Of a stretch of 64,000 nt of DNA, positions 45,529 to 54,730 are shown one piece after another. Source of the stretch: Actinoplanes cyaneus (lineage in GTDB: Bacteria > Actinomycetota > Actinomycetes > Mycobacteriales > Micromonosporaceae); NCBI RefSeq assembly GCF_016862095.1, contig NZ_BOMH01000017.1:1-64000 (forward strand), given 5' to 3'. Every line of letters starts with the position of its first letter. Positions within the stretch are counted from its first letter, which is position 1. The position numbers were made by a program, and so were the translations under genes. Under the pieces are notes generated by a model, which saw nothing but the letters and a program-made list of their open reading frames with translations, was not told the DNA's origin and did no database searches.

Positions 45529-46274
45529 CCGGCCGCCTTGTCGAGGGTCTGGGTGAGCAGCGCGTCGGTCGGCAGGGTGTCGCCGGGCCCGACCAGCTGC
45601 TTCCCGTTGATCACGATGGTCGGGGTGCCGGTGTAACCGCGCGAGGCGAACGTCTCGGTCACCTTGGTTGCCCATGCTTCGTAGGTACCGCTGTTGACCG
45701 CGTTCGCGAAGTTGTCACTCGTCAAGCCTACCGATTTCGCCAGCTCGATGATCTTGGCGTTGCTGAGCCCGTCGCTGTTCTCCTCGGGCTGGTTGGCGTA
45801 GAGAACGTCGTGGAACTCGGTGAACTTGCCGTCCTCGGCGGCGGCCGCGGACGCCCCGGCCGCCCGGGTCGAGTACTTCGTGCCGTTCGACGCGCCGTCC
45901 AGGATGGAGACCGGGTGGTACCGCAGAGTGATCTTGTTGGACGTCAGGTAGCTCTTCAGGGTGGCGCCGCTCTGCTGCTCGAAGCGGTTGCAGATCGGGC
46001 ACATGAAGTCCTCGTAGATGTCGACGGTGATCGGCCCGGTGCCGACCGCGAACGCCGTGCCCTCGTCGGCCGCGGCGCTCGGCGTGACCAGCGCGCCGGT
46101 GCTGGCGCTGTCCTGCTTGGAGAGCGTCGTGTAACCGATGAGGCCCGCGATGATCAGCACCGCGACCACCGCCACCGACGTCCAGAGGGTGACCTTGCGG
46201 CGTTTCTCCGCGGCTTTCTGCTGCTCGACGATCCGGCGGGCCTTATCCGCCCGATCGCGACTGCCCTTGCTCAA
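45525..46274 (-). CDS. Membrane-anchored DsbA/thioredoxin-like protein
   Basis: A 249-residue protein beginning at TTG, 5 nt after a strong GGGGGAG site. It has a charged N-terminus (KGSRDRADKARRIVEQQKAAEKRRK), one membrane segment (VTLWTSVAVVAVLIIAGLIGY) and an exported DsbA-type thioredoxin fold with the active site DFMCPICNRF. The cis-Pro motif is in GYTGTPTIVINGKQL. It would oxidise or isomerise disulfides outside the membrane. It is coupled to the MauE gene by TTGA overlap. Confidence 0.9.
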   Translation of the reverse strand: MSKGSRDRADKARRIVEQQKAAEKRRKVTLWTSVAVVAVLIIAGLIGYTTLSKQDSASTGALVTPSAAADEGTAFAVGTGPITVDIYEDFMCPICNRFEQQSGATLKSYLTSNKITLRYHPVSILDGASNGTKYSTRAAGASAAAAEDGKFTEFHDVLYANQPEENSDGLSNAKIIELAKSVGLTSDNFANAVNSGTYEAWATKVTETFASRGYTGTPTIVINGKQLVGPGDTLPTDALLTQTLDKAAG

Positions 46275-46756
46275 GACGACTCCCCCATCAGCACGCCATC
46301 GATCGAGAAACGGGACCGCGGCCGCCACAGCAGGATCCCGGAGAGTGCCAGAAAACCGAGGTCACGCAGGATGTCCAAGCCATACTCCGTGTCGCGCCCG
46401 GCGCCCAGCTCGCCACCCGAGCTGAAGCACCCGCAGTCGATGCGCAGCCCCTGCGACCAGGCCCAGACGATCCCGGCGATGAAGATCACCAGGAGCACTG
46501 CGGAGATCGCGGCGGTGAGCCGGGTGGAGAGACCGATCAGCAGCAGGAGGCCCAGCGCGATCTCCAGGAACGGCTGGACACCGCCGACGACCTTGGCCGC
46601 GTCGTACGACATCAGCTGGTACGCGTGCACCGCCCGCGCCGACTCGGCCAGGTCGTCGACCTTGGTCGCGCCGGCGATCAGCCAGACGGCGGCCAGCCCG
46701 AGCCTGGCCAGCGTGGAGATCCACGGCCAGACGGCGGGCCGCGTGGTGGTTTCCAT
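46271..46756 (-). CDS. MauE/DoxX-like redox membrane protein
   Basis: A 161-residue protein with four membrane segments. It contains a CGCF motif (LRIDCGCFSSGGELG) typical of MauE-like methylamine-utilisation membrane proteins, which are thought to help periplasmic thiol oxidation. ATG 46756 has a GGGGCG site at good spacing. The pair MauE-DsbA suggests a disulfide-handling module. Confidence 0.88.
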   Translation of the reverse strand: METTTRPAVWPWISTLARLGLAAVWLIAGATKVDDLAESARAVHAYQLMSYDAAKVVGGVQPFLEIALGLLLLIGLSTRLTAAISAVLLVIFIAGIVWAWSQGLRIDCGCFSSGGELGAGRDTEYGLDILRDLGFLALSGILLWRPRSRFSIDGVLMGESS

Positions 46757-46877
46757 GGTCACGCCCCGTTAGACGGACTGAATCGGGTCTCAGTTCCCGA
46801 TCATCGTCGTTTCGGTGGCAGACGTCACGGACGTGCCGGAAGTCCCGTACCCCGGGGACTCTCGACAGGCCCGCGGC

Positions 46878-47426
46878 TCAGCTCGCCTGAGCCTTCGACA
46901 CCGCTGTGATCAACTCGTCGCGAGCGCGCGCCACCCGGGAGCGAATCGTGCCCACCGGCACACTTTCGACTTCAGCGGCTTCGGCGTACGACAATCCGAG
47001 CACCTGGGTCAGCACGAACGCGGTCCGCCGTTCGTCGCTGAGCCGGCTCAGCAGATCGGCGCTGCTCAACCGGTGCGCCGGGTCGGGCGCCGGCCCCTCG
47101 GTGGCGGCCTGCGCGGCGAGCCGGACGTCGAGCCTGCGCCGCCGGACCACCGCCCGCAGATGATCCGCGCAGGTGCGCCGCGCGATGCCGAGCAGCCATG
47201 TCCGCACCGTCGACCGCCCCTGGAACGTGTCCAGCGCGCGGAACGCCCGGAGGTACGTTTCCTGGGTGAGATCGTCCGCGGCGCCCGGGTCGACGAGCGC
47301 GGCGGTGAAGCGCCAGACTTCGGCCTGGGTGGCGCGCACGAACGCGGCCTGCGCGACCGGGTCGCCGTCGCGGGCGGCCAGCGCCAGCGCGGTGGTCTCG
47401 TCCGTCTCCTGCTCACCAGCCGTCAC
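46878..47426 (-). CDS. ECF sigma factor (SigC-like)
   Basis: A 182-residue extracytoplasmic-function sigma factor. Region 2 is recognisable in AALVDPGAADDLTQETYLRAFRALDTFQGRSTVRTWLLGIARRTCADHLR and region 4 in LSDERRTAFVLTQVLGLSYAEAAEVESVPVGTIRSRVARARDEL. No anti-sigma gene is adjacent. It is divergent from copC-copD, as in mycobacterial-type SigC neighbourhoods that control copper uptake. Autoregulation and control of the copper gene are inferred. Confidence 0.9.
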   Translation of the reverse strand: MTAGEQETDETTALALAARDGDPVAQAAFVRATQAEVWRFTAALVDPGAADDLTQETYLRAFRALDTFQGRSTVRTWLLGIARRTCADHLRAVVRRRRLDVRLAAQAATEGPAPDPAHRLSSADLLSRLSDERRTAFVLTQVLGLSYAEAAEVESVPVGTIRSRVARARDELITAVSKAQAS

Positions 47427-47458
47427 GACTGCGCATCGTACGCGTCCCGGCTGGATCT

Positions 47459-47485
47459 GGAACCATGCGTAGGCCCCGCGCGACC
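47459..47485 (+). promoter_or_regulatory. Candidate ECF-sigma promoter for copCD
   Basis: GGAACC (47459-47464), 16 nt, then CGACC (47481-47485) resembles an ECF promoter (GGAAC and CGTC-like). It lies between the divergent sigma gene and copCD. Only a sequence resemblance. Confidence 0.4.
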
Positions 47486-47522
47486 CCCCGCACGTGGCCG
47501 AACCGAGGAGTGATCGGAGAAC

Positions 47523-49184
47523 ATGGCCGTCATGACCGTTGACCGACGCCGCGCAGCGACAGTCCTCCTCGGCCTGCTGATCGGCATGATCGGCATGCTG
47601 TTCTCGGCCGGGCCGGCCTTCGCGCACGCCGCGCTGGTCAGCAGCGACCCGAACAACGGCAACATCGTGCCGGACGCCCCCAACAAGGTGACGCTGACCT
47701 TCAGCGAGTCGGTGCAGCTGCTCTCCGGCAAGATCCGCGTGATCGCGCCGGACGGCTCCCGCGCCGACCAGGGCGATCCGACCGTCAGCGGCAACACGGT
47801 GACGATCCCGCTGCGCTCCGGCGGCGCCCGCGGGACGTACCTGGTGACCTATCGGGTGGTGTCGGCGGACACCCACCCGGTCGCCGGCACGATCACCTAC
47901 TCGGTCGGCGCGGCCTCCACGCCGCCCTCGGCGGAGGACTCCACCGACGTCAAGGTCGATTCGCTGGTGCGGGGTCTCATCCCGGTCGGGAAGTATCTGG
48001 GGTACGCGGGTCTGGTCCTGCTCGTCGGCCCGGTCCTGGTGCTGGCGCTGCTCTGGCCGCAGCGGCTGTCACGCCGTGGCCCCGGGCGCCTGATCTGGAC
48101 CGGCATCGGCCTGGTCGCCGGCAGCACCGTGCTCGCGATCTGGCTCCAGGCGCCGTACACCCTGGGCACCGGCCTCTTCGGCGTCCGCGTCGGTGACCTG
48201 CGCGACGTGCTGGGCAGCACGTTCGGTGCGGTGATGCTGGTCCGGCTGGCCGTCGTGGTCGCCGCCGGCTTCCTGCTCCGGCCGCTGCTGGTCGGCACCG
48301 GCAGCGAGTCGAAGCTGGACCTGGCCCTGCTCGGCGTCCTCGGCGTGGCGGCGCTCGCCACCTGGCCGCTGACCGGGCACCCCACCGCGTCGCCGGTGGC
48401 CGGGGTCTCGGTGGTGCTGGACGCGCTGCACCTGGCCGCCATGTCGGTCTGGCTGGGCGGGCTGGTCATGCTCTTCGCGTTCCTGCTGCCCCGGGCGAAC
48501 GCGCGTGAGCTGGGCGCGATCCTGCCGATCTGGTCGCGCTGGGCGTTCACCGCGGTCGGCGCGCTGATCTTCGCGGGCGTGGTCCAGGCGCTGATCGAGG
48601 TCTCCACGCTCAACGGACTGTTCACCAGCACGTACGGGCGTCTGATCCTGGTCAAGGTCGCGCTCGCGGCGATCGTGATCGCGGTGGCCGCGTTCTCCCG
48701 CAAGCTGGTCAAGGACCGCTCCGCGGAGGAGTCGCCGCGCGGGCTGCGCCGGGTGGTGCTGGCCGAGCTCGGGATCACCGCCGTGGTGCTGGGTGTCACC
48801 GCGGCGCTCGTGCAGATCTCCCCGCCGCGCACCGCGAACGCGGCCGAGACCACGACCACCGACACCACGGTCACCCAGACGCTCACCGACAAGGCCATGT
48901 CGCTGCAGGTGGACATCTACCCGGCGACGGTCGGGAACAACTCCATGCACCTGTACGCGTACACGCCGGACAACAAACCGCAGCCGGTGGTCGAGTGGAA
49001 GGCGACGGCGGCGCTGCCGGACAAGGGCATCGAGCCGATCGAGATCCCGCTGCTGCGGATCACCGACTTCCACGCGATCGGGGACATCGCGCTGCCGCAG
49101 GCGGGGGACTGGACGTTCAAGTTCACGGCGCGCACGTCCGACATCGATCAGAGCACGTTCACGATGACCGCCAAGGTTCGCTGA
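47523..49184 (+). CDS. CopC-CopD fusion copper protein
   Basis: A 553-residue fusion. After a signal-like helix, residues about 35-130 form a CopC domain beginning AHAALVSSDPNNGNIVPDAPNKVTLTFSE; the N-terminal His after cleavage is part of a typical copper site. Residues about 150-430 are a CopD membrane domain with about eight helices, including DALHLAAMSVWLGGLVMLF. The C-terminal exported region of about 120 residues resembles YtkA/FixH-type domains. It likely handles copper import or delivery. ATG 47523 has GGAG at good spacing. Confidence 0.92.
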   Translation: MAVMTVDRRRAATVLLGLLIGMIGMLFSAGPAFAHAALVSSDPNNGNIVPDAPNKVTLTFSESVQLLSGKIRVIAPDGSRADQGDPTVSGNTVTIPLRSGGARGTYLVTYRVVSADTHPVAGTITYSVGAASTPPSAEDSTDVKVDSLVRGLIPVGKYLGYAGLVLLVGPVLVLALLWPQRLSRRGPGRLIWTGIGLVAGSTVLAIWLQAPYTLGTGLFGVRVGDLRDVLGSTFGAVMLVRLAVVVAAGFLLRPLLVGTGSESKLDLALLGVLGVAALATWPLTGHPTASPVAGVSVVLDALHLAAMSVWLGGLVMLFAFLLPRANARELGAILPIWSRWAFTAVGALIFAGVVQALIEVSTLNGLFTSTYGRLILVKVALAAIVIAVAAFSRKLVKDRSAEESPRGLRRVVLAELGITAVVLGVTAALVQISPPRTANAAETTTTDTTVTQTLTDKAMSLQVDIYPATVGNNSMHLYAYTPDNKPQPVVEWKATAALPDKGIEPIEIPLLRITDFHAIGDIALPQAGDWTFKFTARTSDIDQSTFTMTAKVR

Positions 49185-49204
49185 CGCGGCCGGTTCCCCT
49201 CGGT

Positions 49205-49238
49205 CAAGGGCTCATTTCCGTACGGAAATGAGCCCTTG
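49205..49238 (+). terminator. Perfect 17-bp palindrome after copCD
   Basis: Arms CAAGGGCTCATTTCCGT (49205-49221) and its complement (49222-49238). Followed by a mixed sequence with few T residues. It separates copCD from the next gene. Confidence 0.75.
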
Positions 49239-49334
49239 CCGTATCTATCGAGGGCCGCCTGCTCGTTTGCCCAGTTTGGGGTTATTTGCCTCGGTATGGT
49301 GCGCGCAGTGGGGCCCGAGAAGGGGGAATGAACG

Positions 49335-52300
49335 ATGCGGCTGATCCGGCCGGTCCTCGGCATGCTGCTTCTGACGATCGGACTGCCTGCGCTGCTGGCC
49401 GGCGGGTGCCTGTGGGCCGCCCTGCGGCACCGCGACGCCGGAGGCGCGTACAGCGCCGAGCTGCAGCGACTCGGCGCCCCCGGCTACGCGATCGTCGTCC
49501 CCGACGTCGACCGGCTGCTCCGCGACGACGCCTCGTTCGCCAGGCTCGGCGGCACCGAGCTGCGGATCACCGCGCTGACCGGCGCCGGACCGGCCTTCGT
49601 CGGGCTCGCCCCCTCCGCCGACATCGCCGGATACCTGCGCGACGTGCCGTACACCGAGGTCACCGGCGTTCAGGTCGGCACCGGTGAGCTGCCGATCAGC
49701 ACGGTCGCCGTCGCCGGCGGGCGGGCCCTGCCGTCCGCCCCGGGACGCCAGGAGTTCTGGACCCGTATCGGCGGCGGCGCGCTGCGCTGGACCCCGGGCG
49801 ACGTCCCCGGCGACTACAGCCTGGTGATCATGAACGGGACCGGCGAACCCGGCATCCGCCTCGACGGCACCGTCGAGGCCCGCCCGGGCTGGCTCGACCC
49901 CGCCGCCTGGGGGCTGCTCACGCTCGGCGCGATCCTGCTGATGGGCGGCGTGATCGTCCTCACCCTGCCGGGGCGCCGTCGCGAGATCGTCTACGTGGTC
50001 GAGCCCAGCCAGGTCCCGGACCTCATGCTCGCCATCGGGGCGCCACTGCCGCGCCGCGCCCTCGAGGCGCCGGCCGGCTTCGGCTCGGCAGCGCCCACCG
50101 CCTTCGGGCCGGGCACGCTGTTCGGTTTCGGTCAGGGACGCAAGCGCGGCTCCGGGCTGGGCGGTGCTCACCGGCCGCGGACGCTGGCCGACGCCCAGCA
50201 GCCGGTCCGGCCGCCGGCGCTGCCACAGTTCGCGTGGCCGCCGACCAGCCCCGAGAGCGCGGCAGGCGATGCGCTTCCGCCTTCCCCGCTTTCCCCGGGT
50301 TCGCCGAGCGCCGCCGGATCGTCCACTTCTTCCTCCGGTACGACCATGACCGCGCCCGCCAAGGGCATCGCCCCGAACGCCCTCACCCCCGTGGTCCCCG
50401 GCGCCCTCCCGATCCCGGCCCCGTCCCCGGCCGAGGCCCCTTCCGAGACCGCTGACCCCGCCCCCGAGTCCGCCCCGGCCGCTGAGCCCGCCTCCGCCAT
50501 GGAGCCCAGCCCGGTCGCCGAGCCTGCTCCGACCACAGAAGCCGTCGCGGCCGCCGGATCTGCCGCGCTCGCGGGAACTGCCTCGGCTGCCGAGCCTGCG
50601 CCGCCCACGGGAACCGTCGCGGCCGTCGAGCCTGTGCCGGCGGAGAAAGCCACGGACTCTGCCTCGCTTACGGACAGCGTTGCGCGGGGCGCTCAGACGC
50701 CGGCCCCGGGAATCCCGTTGAGCCTGCTGGGGGAGACCCCCGCGGTCGCCGCCGAGCCCGCCGCCCGCCCGGGTCGCCGCCGTCTCCCGCCGCCCGCCGC
50801 CCTGCCGGAGTTCCACGCCACCGCGGTCGGCGCGTGGGTCGCGCAGACCGCCCCCGAACGCGCCCGCCAGACCGAGGCGCAGGCGGCGGCCGCGCTGGCT
50901 GAGGCCGCCCGGACCCGAGCCGCCAGGCTCACCCCTGCCGACCAGTTGATCCGCTCCACCAAGCCCGCCCTGCCGGAGGAGGCCGTCGACGACGCGGGCC
51001 AGGAGCAGGCCGGTGACGACTTGAGCGTGCCCGCGCTGCCCGGCGCGGACCAGGACCCTCAGAGCCCGAGGAAGGACGGCGTCACGCGCCGCCGCAGCGT
51101 GTGGCCGGCCCCTGTCCCGCGCCGGGTGGCACTGCTCACCGGCCCGAACGCCACCGACTGGTCGGCGTCCGGTCAGACCCGGATGGGTGGCAGCCGGCCG
51201 TCCCCGAAGCCCGGCCTTCCGGCGGCCGCCGATACCACCGGCCCGGACCAGCCGAAGACCTCTGCCACGCAGAGCGTCGCAACGGCCTCCGAAACCCCCG
51301 GGACCGAGGCCTCGGAGGGTGCCGTCATGACCGCTCTGGCAGAGGTCGAACCGGCGTCGGAAGCCTCGAGCGAGACGGTCCAGGAGGACACCACGACTCC
51401 GGAGATCGACAACTCCGATTCGCCGGCCGCGCCGTCCAAGCCGGTCCCGTCAGCTCGCACCGCCGAGTCGCAGAGCCCGTCGACGCCCGAGGTTGCTGAG
51501 GTGCAGAGCCCGCCGGCGCCCGAGGTTGCTGAGGTGCAGAGCCCGCCGGCGCCCGAGCCTGAAGTCGCGGAGTCGGATCGCCCGTTGACCTCCGAAGCCG
51601 AAGCCGAAGCCGAAGCCGAAGCCGTCGAGCCGGAGGGCCCGTCGATGTCCAAGCCCGAGATGCCGGCCGCCGAGCCGCAGCGCCCGTCCATCCACGAGGC
51701 CGAGACGGCCGACCTCCGGGTGGACCCGGAGACCGAGAAGGCCGAGACGTCTCCGGAACCGGCCCCCGCCCGGACGCCGAAGCAGCCCGAGGCCCGGACG
51801 GTCGAGGCAGTCGAGGCGGTCGAGGAACGCTCCTCGATCCACGCAGCCGAGTCCGCGCCGGCGCCCGAGGCATCCACCGGCGTCCAGGAGCCGCAGGCCA
51901 AGGCTGCCGCCAAGCCGGCGGCGAAACGAACCGCCGAACCGAACCGTCCCCTCTCCCGGGCCCAGGACCGTCTCGCCGGCACCACCGCCGGTCGCCAGTC
52001 CGGCTCGGCTACCGCCCGCAAGGCCCCCGCCGCCTGGATAAAGGCTGCCGAAAGCGTCGCGGCCCGGGCCGCTGCCCAGCCCACCGGTGACGCCGCGACC
52101 ACCGAGCAGGCCGATTCCGCCGCGGACGCGTCCGCCCGGCCGGCTGCCCCGGCGCGGAAGCCCCGGCCCCGGACCGCCCGATCAGCGGCCGAGAAGTCCA
52201 CGCCGAAGACCGCCGCCAAGGCCGGGCCCGCGGTCAAGCCCGAGCCGGCCACGGTATCGACCGAGCCGACCGCGACCGAAGCCGCGTCGGCCCAGGCGAC

Positions 52301-52559
52301 CGCGGCCGAGCCGACCGCGGCCGAGCCGACCGCGACGGAAGCCGCGGCAGCCGAGGCCGCCGGCAAGAGCGCGCCGGAAGCCGCCAAGTCCGAGGCCGCC
52401 GAGGGCAAGGCAGGCTCCGGGACTGCGACCGCCACCAAGCCGGCGCCGCGGTCGCGCGGCTACCTCGGCGAGGCCGCCGAGCTTCTGGGCACCGCCACGG
52501 AACCCAAGCGCCGCCGCGCTGCGCCGCGCCGTCCGAAGGAAGCTCCCGACAAGGTCTGA
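49335..52559 (+). CDS. Very large Pro/Ala/Glu-rich membrane protein
   Basis: A 1,074-residue protein without a recognised enzymatic domain. It begins with one membrane helix (VLGMLLLTIGLPALLAGGCL), an exported domain of about 145 residues, and a second helix at about residues 195-215 (WGLLTLGAILLMGGVIVLTL). Topology suggests both ends of the loop cross the membrane, so residues about 225-1074 probably face the cytoplasm. That tail is strongly biased to Ala, Pro, Glu and Ser, with short repeats (SPPAPEVAEVQ, EAEAEAEAEA) and a basic end ([18 protein letters not shown]). An interaction scaffold is possible; function is unknown. Confidence 0.75.
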   Translation: MRLIRPVLGMLLLTIGLPALLAGGCLWAALRHRDAGGAYSAELQRLGAPGYAIVVPDVDRLLRDDASFARLGGTELRITALTGAGPAFVGLAPSADIAGYLRDVPYTEVTGVQVGTGELPISTVAVAGGRALPSAPGRQEFWTRIGGGALRWTPGDVPGDYSLVIMNGTGEPGIRLDGTVEARPGWLDPAAWGLLTLGAILLMGGVIVLTLPGRRREIVYVVEPSQVPDLMLAIGAPLPRRALEAPAGFGSAAPTAFGPGTLFGFGQGRKRGSGLGGAHRPRTLADAQQPVRPPALPQFAWPPTSPESAAGDALPPSPLSPGSPSAAGSSTSSSGTTMTAPAKGIAPNALTPVVPGALPIPAPSPAEAPSETADPAPESAPAAEPASAMEPSPVAEPAPTTEAVAAAGSAALAGTASAAEPAPPTGTVAAVEPVPAEKATDSASLTDSVARGAQTPAPGIPLSLLGETPAVAAEPAARPGRRRLPPPAALPEFHATAVGAWVAQTAPERARQTEAQAAAALAEAARTRAARLTPADQLIRSTKPALPEEAVDDAGQEQAGDDLSVPALPGADQDPQSPRKDGVTRRRSVWPAPVPRRVALLTGPNATDWSASGQTRMGGSRPSPKPGLPAAADTTGPDQPKTSATQSVATASETPGTEASEGAVMTALAEVEPASEASSETVQEDTTTPEIDNSDSPAAPSKPVPSARTAESQSPSTPEVAEVQSPPAPEVAEVQSPPAPEPEVAESDRPLTSEAEAEAEAEAVEPEGPSMSKPEMPAAEPQRPSIHEAETADLRVDPETEKAETSPEPAPARTPKQPEARTVEAVEAVEERSSIHAAESAPAPEASTGVQEPQAKAAAKPAAKRTAEPNRPLSRAQDRLAGTTAGRQSGSATARKAPAAWIKAAESVAARAAAQPTGDAATTEQADSAADASARPAAPARKPRPRTARSAAEKSTPKTAAKAGPAVKPEPATVSTEPTATEAASAQATAAEPTAAEPTATEAAAAEAAGKSAPEAAKSEAAEGKAGSGTATATKPAPRSRGYLGEAAELLGTATEPKRRRAAPRRPKEAPDKV

Positions 52560-52583
52560 CCGCTTCGCGGGACCAGTCGGATC

Positions 52584-52615
52584 CACGAGGGCCGTCCGGA
52601 AGGGCGGCCCTCGTG
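52584..52615 (+). terminator. Terminator after the 49335-52559 gene
   Basis: CACGAGGGCCG (52584-52594) pairs with CGGCCCTCGTG (52605-52615). Confidence 0.75.
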
Positions 52616-52732
52616 CGCTTTCGTGGGGCAGGGCGCTTCACGACGTACCCGAGAAGCAATCGTCGAAGGCTGCCGGGGCTGAACCTGGCGGACCTCATGT
52701 CCAGGATTGATCAGGTCTGTGGCGGAACCCGA

Positions 52733-52765
52733 AGGGCCCTCCGCGCTGCCGACACGGAGGGCCCT
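52733..52765. terminator. Second hairpin, possible terminator or leader structure
   Basis: AGGGCCCTCCG (52733-52743) pairs with CGGAGGGCCCT (52755-52765). Its role is unclear. Confidence 0.5.
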
Positions 52766-52924
52766 GTACCGGGGGGAACGGAGTAACCGAAGGGGGCCTT
52801 CGTCCGTTAAGGGAACTTTACCCACGCAATCGGCCAAAGCGGAAGTCGGTTCACTGAAGCGGACAAACAACGCGAAGGTTCGCTGTGGCGACACTCGCGT
52901 CGAACAACCACGTCGCTCTCGGCG

Positions 52925-52930
52925 TACGCT
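52925..52930 (+). promoter_or_regulatory. Candidate -10 hexamer, leaderless orn
   Basis: TACGCT lies 6 nt before the GTG at 52937. Confidence 0.4.
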
Positions 52931-52936
52931 GTCCGG

Positions 52937-53527
52937 GTGGCGGATCTTCTGGTGTGGATCGACTGTGAGATGACCGGTCTCGACCTGGGCAAGGACAAGC
53001 TCATCGAGGTCGCGGCGCTGGTCACCGATCCCGAACTCAACGTTCTCGGCGAGGGCGTCGACCTGGTCATCCACGCTGATGACGCGGCGCTCGACGCGAT
53101 GCCGCCGGTGGTGCGCGACATGCACGCGAAGTCCGGCCTGACCGAGGAGGTCCGCCGTTCGGCGCTCACCATGAGTGAGGCCGAGGAGATCATCCTGGCG
53201 TATGTGAAAGAGCACGTCCCGAACCCGCGGACGGCTCCGCTGTGCGGCAACTCGATCGCGACCGACCGCGGCTTCCTGGCGCGCGACATGCCGGCGCTCG
53301 ACGCCCACCTGCACTACCGCATGATCGACGTCTCCTCGATCAAGGAGCTGTGCCGCCGGTGGTATCCGAGGGTGTATTTCGGTCAGCCGGCCAAGGGCCT
53401 GTCGCACCGGGCGCTCGCCGACATCCGGGAGAGCATCCGCGAGTTGGAGTATTACCGCCGCACCGTCTTCGTCCCGCAGCCCGGCCCGGATGTGGAGACC
53501 GCCAAGGCGATCGCCGCCGAGCTCTGA
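52937..53527 (+). CDS. orn: Oligoribonuclease
   Basis: A 196-residue DEDDh 3'-5' exonuclease that degrades 2-5-nt RNA and pGpG. The motifs are [21 protein letters not shown] and the final [14 protein letters not shown] with the catalytic His. Length is standard. GTG 52937 gives the normal N-terminus. In c-di-GMP signalling it removes pGpG made by EAL proteins such as the one at 5786-7432. Confidence 0.97.
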   Translation: MADLLVWIDCEMTGLDLGKDKLIEVAALVTDPELNVLGEGVDLVIHADDAALDAMPPVVRDMHAKSGLTEEVRRSALTMSEAEEIILAYVKEHVPNPRTAPLCGNSIATDRGFLARDMPALDAHLHYRMIDVSSIKELCRRWYPRVYFGQPAKGLSHRALADIRESIRELEYYRRTVFVPQPGPDVETAKAIAAEL

Positions 53528-53616
53528 CCCGCCGGCGGTAACCCGCTCGACGACGGCCCGGAGAGAGCCGCTATGATTAGCCGGCACCACGGGAACTGGT
53601 TTCCCCGTGCGGGCAT

Positions 53617-53693
53617 GGTGGTCGTAGCTCAGTTGGTAGAGCACCTGGTTGTGGTCCAGGGGGTCGCGGGTTCAAGTCCCGTCGATCACCCCA
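53617..53693 (+). tRNA. tRNA-His (anticodon GTG)
   Basis: Acceptor GTGGTCG pairs with CGATCAC, with the extra G(-1) at 53617 opposite discriminator C typical of tRNA-His. The anticodon loop TTGTGGT contains GTG. CCA is encoded (53691-53693). Confidence 0.96.
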
Positions 53694-53910
53694 TGTGAAC
53701 GAGAGGCTCGGTCTTCGGACCGGGCCTTTTTCGTGTCCGCGGAGTGCTGCGGGGATCCCGAGTGGGGCCGGCGGCCCGACTGCATTCGCGCGGACGCCCC
53801 GGCGTACCGGGCCGGCCGGGCGAGAAAGTTCGTGGGAGCGCGCAACCTTTTGCCGCCCCGGGGCCACTGGTGAGTGATCACCGAACATCCCTGGCTTCGG
53901 GAGTCCTCTG

Positions 53911-54167
53911 ATGCTCACCAAGCGTTTCGTCGTCCTGCCCGCGGTGGCGACAGCCGGCGCCGCGGTCTCGGGCGACCTGTGGTCCCACGCCAGGAGCAAC
54001 CTGGACCGGCCGACCGGCGACGTCACGGTCCGGCCGCGTCCGAACCCGACCGATTTCACCACTGACCTGGCAGGGCGGGATGGCTCGACAAGACCAAGCA
54101 TCTGTCCGGAACCGGGGTCTTCACCGGCTGGGCTCGGCTCGACGCCGGCCCGGTGACGATCAGCTGA
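53911..54167 (+). pseudogene. Frameshifted small exported protein gene
   Basis: The first frame starts MLTKRFVVLPAVATAGAAVSG, a signal-like N-terminus, and is sensible up to about 54080. Past this point the coherent continuation, WLDKTKHLSGTGVFTGWARL and so on to VTIS and a stop at 54165-54167, is in another frame. This suggests a single frameshift at about 54070-54082, either a recent mutation or a sequencing error. The product is not recognised. The ECF sigma gene follows. Confidence 0.5.
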
Positions 54168-54208
54168 CCCGGTCCGCCTGCGGGCCCTCGACGGTCAGGA
54201 CGAGCCGC

Positions 54209-54730
54209 GTGCCGGAGCACGACGCCGAGCGCGCCTTCAGGCGCTTCTTCGACGACCACCACACCGATCTGTCGCGCCTCGCGTACCTCGTCACCGGCGA
54301 GACTCAGGTCGCCGACGATCTGGCGTCGGACGCGTTCGTCGAGGTCTGGAAGCACTGGGAGCGGGTGCGGGCGGCGGACAGCCCGATCGCGTACGCGCGG
54401 GGCATCGTCACGAATCTGGCCCGTCAATGGATCAGGCGGCAGACCCGGGAGCGCGCCGGGATGCTGCGGCTCGGTCTGCTGCGCCGCGACCGGGGCGAGA
54501 CCGACACCCCGGCGATCCTGGACGTACGCGCGGCGCTGGCGCGACTGCCGCTCCGGCGGCGCGAGTGCGTCGTCCTGCGGTACGCGTTCGACGTGCCGGA
54601 GAAGGAGGTCGCCGCGATCCTCGGCATCTCGGTCGGCGCGGTGAAGAGTCACACCTCGCGGGGCGCCGCGCAGTTGAGCGAGTTCCTGCGGGAGATGCCG
54701 CCGGCGACGGGAGGGGGCCACCATGGCTGA
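54209..54730 (+). CDS. SigE-type ECF sigma factor
   Basis: A 173-residue sigma factor. Region 2 includes ERAFRRFFDDHHTDLSRLAYLVTGETQVADDLASDAFVEVWKHWERV; region 4 is LPLRRRECVVLRYAFDVPEKEVAAILGISVGAVKSHTSRGAAQL. The GTG at 54209 has AGGA at 8 nt; the longer in-frame start lies inside the disrupted upstream gene. It overlaps the next gene by 8 nt (ATGGCTGA), so its activity is probably controlled by that partner. Confidence 0.9.
   Translation: MPEHDAERAFRRFFDDHHTDLSRLAYLVTGETQVADDLASDAFVEVWKHWERVRAADSPIAYARGIVTNLARQWIRRQTRERAGMLRLGLLRRDRGETDTPAILDVRAALARLPLRRRECVVLRYAFDVPEKEVAAILGISVGAVKSHTSRGAAQLSEFLREMPPATGGGHHG

Larger units (their letters stand above)
52560..52936. other. 377-nt region with two hairpins upstream of orn
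   Basis: Two hairpins (52584-52615 and 52733-52765) are the only structures seen. The segment from about 52790 to 52936 is less GC-rich and ends in a -10-like TACGCT before orn. Confidence 0.6.
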
